A DNA stretch of 64,000 nt from Hyphomicrobiales bacterium (GTDB lineage: Bacteria; Pseudomonadota; Alphaproteobacteria; Rhizobiales; Rhizobiaceae): positions 62,001 to 126,000 of the forward strand of contig UBZT01000008.1 of assembly GCA_900470155.1 (NCBI GenBank), read 5' to 3'. Both the position numbers and the translations under genes were made by a program. The notes under the pieces are model-generated. The model searched no databases. It was not told where the DNA came from and was given only the letters and a program-made list of their open reading frames with translations. The stretch's first letter is position 1, and every line of letters begins with the position of its first letter. This document shows positions 38,578-45,740 of the stretch, piece after piece.

Positions 38578-38846
38578 CACAGTCTTTCGGAGACTTCATT
38601 CGCGCCAAGCAGAAGCAGGAAGCCCATCGGGCGCCTGCGAGCCGCGCCGCTTACGAGAGCCAGGTGTACATCCTGAGGATCGGCGCCGACGGCAAGCTCG
38701 AGGACAGGCCAGCGGCGCCCGCATTCATGAGAAAGGACCCCAAGGCTCTGGTCGCCAAGCATATCCTGCCAAAGGATTACTACTGGAAAAACTCACAGGA
38801 ATACCGCTCTCGGAAGGCGGAACTAGAGAGCGGAAAGGGAGCCTAG
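38574..38846 (+). CDS. Small hypothetical protein (90 aa)
   Basis: A 90-aa basic protein (MTQSFGDFIRAKQKQEAHRA), coupled by ATGA overlap to the candidate regulator. Its last codons form the left arm of a terminator. No family recognised. Confidence 0.6.
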   Translation: MTQSFGDFIRAKQKQEAHRAPASRAAYESQVYILRIGADGKLEDRPAAPAFMRKDPKALVAKHILPKDYYWKNSQEYRSRKAELESGKGA

Positions 38847-38859
38847 ATGGCTCCCTTTT
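38834..38859 (+). terminator. Rho-independent terminator of the rightward genes
   Basis: AAAGGGAGCC, TAGAT loop, GGCTCCCTTTTT, overlapping the 3' end of the 90-aa gene. Confidence 0.88.
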
Positions 38860-38867
38860 TCGTGGAC

Positions 38868-38902
38868 AAAAAAAGACCGGGGAAGGAAGCCCCGGTCTTT
38901 TC
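38868..38902 (-). terminator. Rho-independent terminator closing the late operon
   Basis: Read leftward: AAAGACCGGGG, seven-base loop, CCCCGGTCTTTTTTT. It lies 113 bp after the Rz1 gene stop, so it ends the late transcript; the 112 bp between hold no gene. Confidence 0.88.
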
Positions 38903-39014
38903 CAACACAGCAACAGTTCCAGCTGACGGGGTGGTCTGGGGAGACCTGAGCCTCGTCCGCTGGATAGATGATGTCGTCGGCAGGGACAGGACACAAGCGC
39001 CGCCGGCGCGAATC

Positions 39015-39212
39015 TCAAGGCTTCCAGCAGCCGTTGGCCTCGCCCCAAAGGTTGTTTTCGACCAGGTTGCGCTTCGTCTGATCGGACATTGAAGCGACAT
39101 CCGTGGCCGTCGGGCGGATCGCCTGCCAGCCCGTGCAGATGCTGTTAGTCGCGCACCCACCGAGCAAGCTCGCGATCGAGATCAGCGCTATCCATCTTAC
39201 GGACCTTGTCAT
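39015..39212 (-). CDS. o-spanin lipoprotein (Rz1-like)
   Basis: A 65-aa lipoprotein (MTRSVRWIALISIASLLGGC) with lipobox LLGGC. Its start lies inside the 3' end of the upstream i-spanin-like gene in another frame, the classical Rz/Rz1 nested arrangement. Together they would span the envelope and fuse the membranes at lysis. Confidence 0.72.
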   Translation of the reverse strand: MTRSVRWIALISIASLLGGCATNSICTGWQAIRPTATDVASMSDQTKRNLVENNLWGEANGCWKP

Positions 39213-39393
39213 TGAGGTCTTCCTTTTTCCTGAGTGCGTTGAGATCGTCGGCGATCCGCTTGGCTTCAACGTCTGCCTTGGCCGAGGCGTAGATGCGCCA
39301 ATAGCCCGCGACGAGTAGCGCGGCGACGGTGCCCCATTTCAGGAGCGCCTTGCCGACCGTCGTGGCCGTGAACCATCCCAAGATCGCCGTCAT
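39145..39393 (-). CDS. i-spanin (Rz-like)
   Basis: An 82-aa protein with an N-terminal membrane helix (ALLKWGTVAALLVAGYW) and a charged coiled-coil periplasmic part (LNALRKKEDLNDKVRKM), as in Rz proteins. Start ATG 39393, overlapping the holin stop by 4 bp. The overlap with the lipoprotein gene downstream supports the assignment. Confidence 0.7.
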   Translation of the reverse strand: MTAILGWFTATTVGKALLKWGTVAALLVAGYWRIYASAKADVEAKRIADDLNALRKKEDLNDKVRKMDSADLDRELARWVRD

Positions 39394-39566
39394 TTCGGCT
39401 CCTTGTCGCGCTTGTCGTACATTGACCACGCCACGCCGATGACGGCGACGACGGCGCCCGCGAGGGTCTCGACCTGGTCGGGTTCAAAGCCTCTGGACGC
39501 GAGGAGGACACCGCCAGCGACGGTCAGAAAGTGACGCAGCAGTCCGAGAAGGGCGGCCTTAGGCAT
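39390..39566 (-). CDS. Small holin-like membrane protein
   Basis: A 58-aa protein, MPKAALLGLLRHFLTVAGG, with two hydrophobic segments and a charged C-terminus (SMYDKRDKEPK). Position between endolysin and spanins and overlap with both fit a holin. The family is not certain. Confidence 0.65.
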   Translation of the reverse strand: MPKAALLGLLRHFLTVAGGVLLASRGFEPDQVETLAGAVVAVIGVAWSMYDKRDKEPK

Positions 39567-40368
39567 GTGAAGTCTCCTGAGCGACGGCGGCATAGGCCTC
39601 GGCACGATCGCGGTTGATGGAAGATTTACGGATGAGGTAGACGACCCCTACGACGAGGACGGCGGCAACGACGCACAGGGCGGCGACCGTGAAAGCGTTG
39701 ATGTCGGTCCCGACCGCGCTGCCCGCCGAGGTGACTGCGGGGATGGCCGTAGAGCCTGCGGCCGCTTTCTGGGCCTTCGAGTTCGCGGAGGCGACATCGG
39801 ATTCGGCTTTGGCGACGGCGGCGATTCCACGCGTGGACATGCCACCAGCGGAGAGTGCCATAGCAACGGCGTTGGCTTCCACGCCTGCGATACGGCGACC
39901 CCAGCCCCGTCCGAACACGGACCAGGTCTTCAGGGACTGGACGAACGCAAGACGCTTCCCGCAGATCGCCTTGACGGTCTTTACCGGATCGGCACCCTTT
40001 GCCTTTGTCACCGTCTGGGGACCGACGATACCGTCGGCGGAGACACCGAGCGATGACTGAAGCCATTTCGCGCCACGGCTGACACCCGAGTTCACCGCAG
40101 CGTCAAGAGTTGCGTAGTCCACGCCCGCCGGGAGATCGTCGTAGCGGACCTTATCTGCGTACTGAGTGCGGTAGATCGACTCCACCTCGGCCTCAACGAT
40201 CTCGCGGACGGAGCGTGTCTTCAGGCCGAGGCGCTTGCGATAGCTGTCGTAGACCGCCTGCGTGATTCCGAAATTCGTGGCGCCACCCGGATCGGAAGGG
40301 TGGTTGACGTAACCGCCTTCATCGCGGCGCAACAGTGTCATGGCGGGCTTGTAAGTCGAGGCGGCCAT
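39559..40368 (-). CDS. Endolysin: glycoside hydrolase 108 with C-terminal membrane helix
   Basis: A 269-aa muramidase. The GH108 signature DEGGYVNHPSDPGGATNFG lies at residues 16-34 with the catalytic Glu; a peptidoglycan-binding segment (GVSADGIVGPQTVTKA) follows. After a linker rich in Ala/Ser comes a membrane helix (about 226-246, VAALCVVAAVLVVGVVYLI) near the C-terminus. Most endolysins lack this, so it may be a tail-anchored enzyme. AGGAG precedes ATG 40368, and a copy of the late repeat lies 46 bp upstream. Confidence 0.88.
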   Translation of the reverse strand: MAASTYKPAMTLLRRDEGGYVNHPSDPGGATNFGITQAVYDSYRKRLGLKTRSVREIVEAEVESIYRTQYADKVRYDDLPAGVDYATLDAAVNSGVSRGAKWLQSSLGVSADGIVGPQTVTKAKGADPVKTVKAICGKRLAFVQSLKTWSVFGRGWGRRIAGVEANAVAMALSAGGMSTRGIAAVAKAESDVASANSKAQKAAAGSTAIPAVTSAGSAVGTDINAFTVAALCVVAAVLVVGVVYLIRKSSINRDRAEAYAAVAQETSHA

Positions 40369-40413
40369 CGTGAGGTACTCCTTGGAATACCCGCATGGTC
40401 GGCTTTAGGTAGC

Positions 40414-40424
40414 GCGTGAGACCC
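40414..40424 (+). repeat. Late-region repeat copy 1 (GCGTGAGACCC, then GGCTG)
   Basis: Core of 11 bases conserved, 3' part divergent. Lies 46 bp upstream of the endolysin start. Confidence 0.85.
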
Positions 40425-40473
40425 GGCTGAACGAGAAAAGGCGGCCCCGAGGACCGCCCGTCTCGGATTGTGG

Positions 40474-40716
40474 TTACGTGGCCGACAGTGCTTCCAAGCG
40501 TCCGATTGCCCGGTCTAGTCCATCCTGGAAATGTGCTCCGATCAGCTCGTATGCGGTCAGCAGCGCATCGTCGGCCTCTGGCGAATACTCGTCGTCCTCG
40601 TCGTCCGCGGTCTCGGCTTCAGCCTCTTCGTCGTGAAGGCAGTCGAGATCGGAGGCCAGTTCGACGCAGAGAGGCGTTCTGGAGTCATGCGAGTGGTCCT
40701 TTTGCGTTGATGACAC
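40474..40716 (-). CDS. Small acidic hypothetical protein (80 aa)
   Basis: An 80-aa product with a strongly acidic centre (DDEDDEYSPEADD). The start is GTG 40716, with GGGGA only one base before it, so the N-terminus is uncertain. It stands alone between endolysin and the metallophosphoesterase gene. No family recognised. Confidence 0.45.
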   Translation of the reverse strand: MSSTQKDHSHDSRTPLCVELASDLDCLHDEEAEAETADDEDDEYSPEADDALLTAYELIGAHFQDGLDRAIGRLEALSAT

Positions 40717-40856
40717 TCCCCACGTAATCCGGAAAAACCCGATTCCAAGCGATTGTCCCCATGAGCCGAAAATAATTAGGTGTCTGAATTGATTTGTGAT
40801 TTTTCATTGTCTTATAAGGCAATAAAAATTCACATGTTCGGAGGGCGTGGGGGGGG

Positions 40857-42539
40857 CTATGCAGCCAGGCACCTCTCTTGAGCGTCTCCGATAGCGCGGT
40901 ATCTACCATCGGGCGACATCAGAAGCATGGCGCGGATGCTTGTCATGTAGAGCATGACGCTTGCCGGACCCCACGTCGTCGGTCCTAGATTATAGCCTTG
41001 CTTCTGCTTTGCGCAGAGCCCGGTGACGAACGAGTTGTCAGCGATCCGTGGGGTATGAGTATGGCCGGATGTTACCTTCGTACCGAACCGTCGATACTGA
41101 AGTGGCGAGCCGCGACTTCCACCGATGCCGAGGTCGCCATGGAGAGAATGCTCAACACCCTGGATGACGCAGGAACCGCCAGCTGGAAGAAACACGACAT
41201 TGGAAGAGAGACCCATCGATCTGAAACTGTGTTCGGTTGGATTGAAATTGTCGTCCAGGCGCCGAACTGCGTCATGCCAGTCGGCATTCAGCCTGTGCCA
41301 CAGATAGGCGTTCTCAGGGTCGTAGCGGCCGTCATCGGCCAGTAGCCATTTCGCGACAGCGGAATCATGGTTGGATTCGACGATGAGGGTTTCGCACCAG
41401 TCGCGCCTAAGGCCGTTCGCGAAGGCCATGGCTTCGGTTATCTCCCTTTCCACCGACACGGTACCGCGAGCCGCCATTTTCGACATCGAGATCGGGTCGT
41501 GGATATTGTGATGATTGCGCCAGCGGAAATCCAACGTGTCGTGAAGAAACGAGTAGTATGGCTTCAGGCGATCAAGGATATTCGGGCGGTCAATGAACTG
41601 AAGACGTTCTCTGTCGTATCCGAAGCAGGCGAGAGCAATGCTTTGATCGAGCTGATCGTGATGGATATCGCCCCATGCAATCGAGGCGACACGGTAGCCG
41701 TGATTTACAACGCCGTCTTCGACGAAGATGTCGAGGTCTTGAAAGGCCCCGGTTTCGTCGGCGATAAGCTGACCGAAAAACACTTCGCCATCCGTGTCGA
41801 TCTCGACGAGCAACGCGCCGTATGTGTGGTGCTGGATCGCTTTCCGGCCTGCGGCGCGAGGAGCGTATGACGGCACGGTGCAGCAGCCAGTAGTGATTGC
41901 GTAGCGGGGAGCCTGGTCGACCATCCGAGGAATACTCTCGAGTGCAATCCTGGCGTGAGGAACGATGACGTGTCGGCCACCGTTTGATGTTTGCCATCCG
42001 TTAAGGGGATTGGCGGCGGTCGGGAGAACGTTTGCGTCGGACACGAACAGCAGGTTGGGGCCGAACCGCGCGCGATCGTAGACCATGTATTCCCTGATTT
42101 CAGAGGCAAAGACACCGGACGCGGCCGCGTGGTCCTCGAACAGACCCTTTTGATAGGTGCAGCCCCCAACGGCGATGTGAGCGCCGAGGTAGTCGGCGTA
42201 GGCTTCCAAATTACGGAGAAAAGGTTTGTGGACGGGCGTGTCGTCCTGAGCGGATGTCAGGATCACCCGGAAGACTTTGCCCGGTTGAATGTCTGCGCTT
42301 ATCTCGGCAATTGATGAAATTCGGGCTGGCTTGGGCTTTTCTGGCTTCTCGGGTTTTTCCTGTTCCGCCTTGGGCGCCTTCGACGACGGCGACGGTGGCT
42401 TTAACTTCTCGAGCGCCCGCCGAGCTTCCTGTTCGGTGCATCCGAGAGCCTTGGCAACCGCCGAACGGCTCTGGCTTTCAATTCCCAGTTCTTTGATTTT
42501 TGCGATTCTTTTGGTGATCGCACTGCTGTCAGTTTTCAT
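40857..42539 (-). CDS. Metallophosphoesterase-like phage protein with N-terminal HTH
   Basis: A 560-aa product. Residues about 1-47 resemble a winged-helix unit (RSAVAKALGCTEQEARRALEKL), followed by a Lys/Pro/Glu linker. The body has calcineurin-type metal motifs in order: GDIHHD (about 290-295), ESNHD (about 388-392), HSLHGD (about 464-469) and GHTH (about 492-495). T5 pre-early protein A1 is a protein of similar length for which a metallophosphatase-like domain has been described; whether this is a relative is inference. GGGAGG precedes ATG 42539. The substrate is unknown. Confidence 0.65.
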   Translation of the reverse strand: MKTDSSAITKRIAKIKELGIESQSRSAVAKALGCTEQEARRALEKLKPPSPSSKAPKAEQEKPEKPEKPKPARISSIAEISADIQPGKVFRVILTSAQDDTPVHKPFLRNLEAYADYLGAHIAVGGCTYQKGLFEDHAAASGVFASEIREYMVYDRARFGPNLLFVSDANVLPTAANPLNGWQTSNGGRHVIVPHARIALESIPRMVDQAPRYAITTGCCTVPSYAPRAAGRKAIQHHTYGALLVEIDTDGEVFFGQLIADETGAFQDLDIFVEDGVVNHGYRVASIAWGDIHHDQLDQSIALACFGYDRERLQFIDRPNILDRLKPYYSFLHDTLDFRWRNHHNIHDPISMSKMAARGTVSVEREITEAMAFANGLRRDWCETLIVESNHDSAVAKWLLADDGRYDPENAYLWHRLNADWHDAVRRLDDNFNPTEHSFRSMGLSSNVVFLPAGGSCVIQGVEHSLHGDLGIGGSRGSPLQYRRFGTKVTSGHTHTPRIADNSFVTGLCAKQKQGYNLGPTTWGPASVMLYMTSIRAMLLMSPDGRYRAIGDAQERCLAA

Positions 42540-42617
42540 TTTTGGCCTCCCCAGGTTCTAAGGAGGTGTGTTCGGCGGATTGCTCATTGCAAATTTCGCC
42601 GGCGGCGGAACTCATGG

Positions 42618-42896
42618 TCAGACGATGCTCAGCAACGCCGAGGCCCAGCGGCTCATAATAGACACGACGATGGCGGAAACGGTCGCGGCTACGGCGGCGA
42701 TGACCGCGAGGCTACCCGCGCGCTTGGCGTTGATCTTTTCGAGGGCCTCGAGCCGCATACGGATGTCGGGATAGTGCGCCAGATCGGCCTGAATCTTCGC
42801 GAGCTTCTCTACGATATCAAGCTGGGTTTTCTGTTGCGCGACCCTAAGTTCGCGCAGTTCCTGCATGATGTAGCTGTTGTCGTTTGGCGTGGTCAT
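42618..42896 (-). CDS. XhlA-like protein: coiled coil with C-terminal membrane helix
   Basis: A 92-aa product (MTTPNDNSYIMQELRELRVA): a heptad-patterned coil (residues 9-50) and a C-terminal helix (AGSLAVIAAVAATVSAIVVSIM). This is the layout of XhlA-type phage membrane proteins that act with a holin. A late repeat copy lies 53 bp upstream of the start. Confidence 0.55.
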   Translation of the reverse strand: MTTPNDNSYIMQELRELRVAQQKTQLDIVEKLAKIQADLAHYPDIRMRLEALEKINAKRAGSLAVIAAVAATVSAIVVSIMSRWASALLSIV

Positions 42897-42938
42897 ATTC
42901 GTCCGGCTCACAGATTCGGGGTTTTCCCGAGGAGAGCA

Positions 42939-43616
42939 TCAAGCCGCTGCGTGAGACCCTGCCGAATGAGAAATCGCGGATTTATCGGTGTCGAGGGCGT
43001 AATCCTCCAGCGCCTGGACCGCGTCGCCAATGCGCTTAATTGCGTATTTCACCGACGGCGCGGCACCCGTTACGCGCTGGAGCATTTCCACGGTGGATCG
43101 GAGCTGTGAACAGAATCCCGGCACTTCACGCCGAGCGAAGACCTGAGAGCGGCGGATCGCGTCGATGGCGAGGTAGCATGTAAGACCCGCCGTCTGGCAC
43201 GACACGGCCGCCAGGGGATAGCTCCTCGTGCCGATGTTCGGGGCCGCCGTCTCGCAGGCCTTGCCCGCCGAATGCAGGATTTTGAACAGCTGGCCGAACT
43301 CGCCGTCGTACGTCAGATCGGCGGACGGGATGAAATGACAGACGGGCGTGACATCTAGCTTTTCGCAGGCGAACAGAAGACTCTGGAAACCGAATTCCTC
43401 CGTGCGGAGGCCACGGATACCTGCAAGGTGCGAACTGCGCCAGCCTTTGTGGACCTTGGAGATATCGGCGATTTGGAGGTCCCGGAGATGGACCGTGCGG
43501 TTAAGCGCTTCGGCCATGGAAAGCTTGATCTTCTGTTCCAGTTCGGGGAGCGGACGGTTTGGCTTCTCGCCGATCCTGCGCCCGTCAACCGTTCGTCTGC
43601 TACTTGTGTCGTCCAT
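42939..43616 (-). CDS. Hypothetical phage protein (225 aa)
   Basis: A 225-aa product of mixed helices with several Cys (VSCQTAGLTCY). Its last codons (AGSHAAA) are made by a copy of the late repeat. It lies between the fibre gene and the XhlA-like gene. No family recognised. Confidence 0.62.
   Translation of the reverse strand: MDDTSSRRTVDGRRIGEKPNRPLPELEQKIKLSMAEALNRTVHLRDLQIADISKVHKGWRSSHLAGIRGLRTEEFGFQSLLFACEKLDVTPVCHFIPSADLTYDGEFGQLFKILHSAGKACETAAPNIGTRSYPLAAVSCQTAGLTCYLAIDAIRRSQVFARREVPGFCSQLRSTVEMLQRVTGAAPSVKYAIKRIGDAVQALEDYALDTDKSAISHSAGSHAAA
42949..42962 (+). repeat. Late-region repeat copy 2
   Basis: GCGTGAGACCCTGC, overlapping the 3' end of the 225-aa gene and 53 bp upstream of the next start (42896). 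Confidence 0.9.
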
Positions 43617-43683
43617 GCCATTCCGCCGCTCGCTGATAAAATATCTTTGGGCGCCGGCGGAAATGGAACAAGTCGCAGGATGG

Positions 43684-45135
43684 CTAAATCGGTATGAAAT
43701 ATCCCCTTAGATCGCTGGTTGGAGCGTATGTAGTGCCAAGCGACGCCCAGGTCGTCCCGCCGTCTTTCGACTGCCAGAATATCGTCTGGGCCTGGTTCCA
43801 CGCGAGCAGGATTCCTTCCTTCGGAAACGAGACAAGCCCGAATATGCCGGAAGGAATTGAAGACACCGATGTGTTACCTTGCGTGCCGATCTTGAGTTTG
43901 AGCAATACCGCGCTCCCGCCCGACGTGTTCGTTGTCAGCACGTATGCGTACTCGCCGAGCCGAGCGACAGATCGGACTATGCGCGTCGGCCACTGCACCG
44001 AGTTCGCCGAGTTCGTGATGTCGCCTGGCTCGTGGTAATACGGTGTCGCAGGATCGGATATGGACCTGCGAACGATTATCCGTGGTGTGCCGGGTGCCGG
44101 GCTGTCAACGCCTTGCGTGTAGTAGACACCCCAACCGAAAACATCGGAGTCCTGGAACAGAATGTTTTCAAGGGTGATCGTGCCGTTCTTGTCTATCTTG
44201 TAGAGACCTGTCGCGCGCTTAACGCCCAGAGCCATGAAGGTCCTGTCGTACGTCGCACCGGATATCACCTGCGTGCCGTCGTTTGCGCCTTTCCAGATTT
44301 TTCGGGTGATCACGCCGCCGATAGCAAACAACTCGTCTTTTCCTTGGAAGGCCACAGAGAGTGGGCCGTACGGGTTCGACGAGTAGGCCCAAACAGGAGC
44401 AAGCTCGGCACCTGCGGGGACCAGAGGATCAAGTCGGGCATCTGAAGGCGTGGACACGAGGCTACTCGACAGGTCCGATGACTCCAGTCGCATGTAGTAC
44501 GGAACGTTTTCGGCGAGGACGGTGTCGGTGAAATCCAATGTGAACGAGGCGACACTGTATGAGCTGCCGTTAGGATCGAAGTTCGCGAACGAGACATCCC
44601 GTCCTGTTCGACGGCGGGGACCTGTCCGAAGCGCGTAGCCTGCTTCGGACGAGCAAAGGAGCCAGCGGCCGTCTACGGACAGAGGTGTCGCGACATAGGG
44701 CGTAGGCAGGGTCAATGCTCCGATTTCGGCACCTGACCAGTCGTAGGAGCGCAGGACACGGGCGGAACCCTCCCATCGAACAATGCGATCCCGAAGTGCC
44801 TGGATGAATGACCAGGTCGATCCGGAGTTTATGGTCGAGCTGGTCAAAACCGCTGCTGGTGTTGCTGGATCAAAGCCAGGCGTGAGCCACCGTCTTGCGA
44901 TGAACGTGAAGCTGGGCGAGCGGAAGGGGATGACGGTCTCGTCTGACGAGACGTAGCCGTAAGCATTCCGATGGAGTTCCTCTCCAACGGACGCAAAGGG
45001 ATATGAGAATTTGATGTAGCCGTCTGGCTGGAGAACGGTGGATGCGAGCCATCCCTCGCGATAGGAGTAGTAGCTATTCCCGAGGATCAACGACGGGCGT
45101 GCCGCGCCGGGGGACAGGAGCCTGCGCGCCAGCAT
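43684..45135 (-). CDS. Tail fibre / receptor-binding-like protein
   Basis: A 483-aa beta-rich protein with propeller-like repeats and late W/G-rich turns (WQSKDGGTTWASLG is an Asp-box-like SxDxGxTW motif). It is the last gene of the tail-tip block and shares one base with the gene upstream. The place and fold suggest a tail spike or fibre; the receptor is unknown. Confidence 0.62.
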   Translation of the reverse strand: MLARRLLSPGAARPSLILGNSYYSYREGWLASTVLQPDGYIKFSYPFASVGEELHRNAYGYVSSDETVIPFRSPSFTFIARRWLTPGFDPATPAAVLTSSTINSGSTWSFIQALRDRIVRWEGSARVLRSYDWSGAEIGALTLPTPYVATPLSVDGRWLLCSSEAGYALRTGPRRRTGRDVSFANFDPNGSSYSVASFTLDFTDTVLAENVPYYMRLESSDLSSSLVSTPSDARLDPLVPAGAELAPVWAYSSNPYGPLSVAFQGKDELFAIGGVITRKIWKGANDGTQVISGATYDRTFMALGVKRATGLYKIDKNGTITLENILFQDSDVFGWGVYYTQGVDSPAPGTPRIIVRRSISDPATPYYHEPGDITNSANSVQWPTRIVRSVARLGEYAYVLTTNTSGGSAVLLKLKIGTQGNTSVSSIPSGIFGLVSFPKEGILLAWNQAQTIFWQSKDGGTTWASLGTTYAPTSDLRGYFIPI

Positions 45136-45740
45136 CAGAAACGGCTCCCTGATTCAAATCCCAGAACCTCGTTGTAGATAGGATCGTACATGAACGTGAA
45201 GACGTAGACCCCGCCGAGGTTGGCAGGAGTGGTGCCGTCCGCCGACTTGATATTCGGCTGCGTCGATCCTTCCGCCCATTTCGGGCCGCTGAACGTCGGC
45301 ATCTTGCCCCCCGACGGGACGGAGACGATGACGACGCATGACCAGGTTCTCCGCCGCTCGGGGGCATCGCGTCGCTCGGTCGCAGGTGCGGGAAATACCG
45401 CTCGTGGAACGACGACCGTCGTTTCCCCGGACACAGAAAGCCGCCAGAGCTGGCACCTGGTGGGGTCGATGGTGACTGCCTCTCCGTTCATGAGCGTCAG
45501 GGCAACAAGAGTCTCCGTGTACGCTCTCACCTCAACGTCTGACAGCTCGTGCCAGCCCATCGTCTTGTGCGCGCCGTCGGCCTTGGGAAAAGACGCTGCA
45601 CTGCCGCCGACGGCACTGGACGGTGTCGGCGCCTGCAAGACCGGATCGCCGCCGTTGGACCCGGCCGTCGAGGGGACGGTCGGCCCTTTGGCTCTCTCGG
45701 GAGCCGCCGCGCGGCGAATGCCTGCTGTCAGGTCGGTCAT
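45135..45740 (-). CDS. Tail-tip associated hypothetical protein
   Basis: A 201-aa product with a low-complexity N-terminus (PSTAGSNGGDPVLQAPTPSS) and a beta-rich C-terminal half. Overlaps the large tail protein upstream by 4 bp and the fibre gene downstream by one base, so it is translated with them. No family recognised. Confidence 0.6.
   Translation of the reverse strand: MTDLTAGIRRAAAPERAKGPTVPSTAGSNGGDPVLQAPTPSSAVGGSAASFPKADGAHKTMGWHELSDVEVRAYTETLVALTLMNGEAVTIDPTRCQLWRLSVSGETTVVVPRAVFPAPATERRDAPERRRTWSCVVIVSVPSGGKMPTFSGPKWAEGSTQPNIKSADGTTPANLGGVYVFTFMYDPIYNEVLGFESGSRF

Noticed and set aside
38843..39160. Leftward frame over the late terminators
   Set aside because: It would cross two intrinsic terminators and the Rz1 gene in another frame.
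40685..40909. 74-aa frame in the AT-rich island
   Set aside because: It overlaps two other genes and the low-GC stretch, with no ribosome site.
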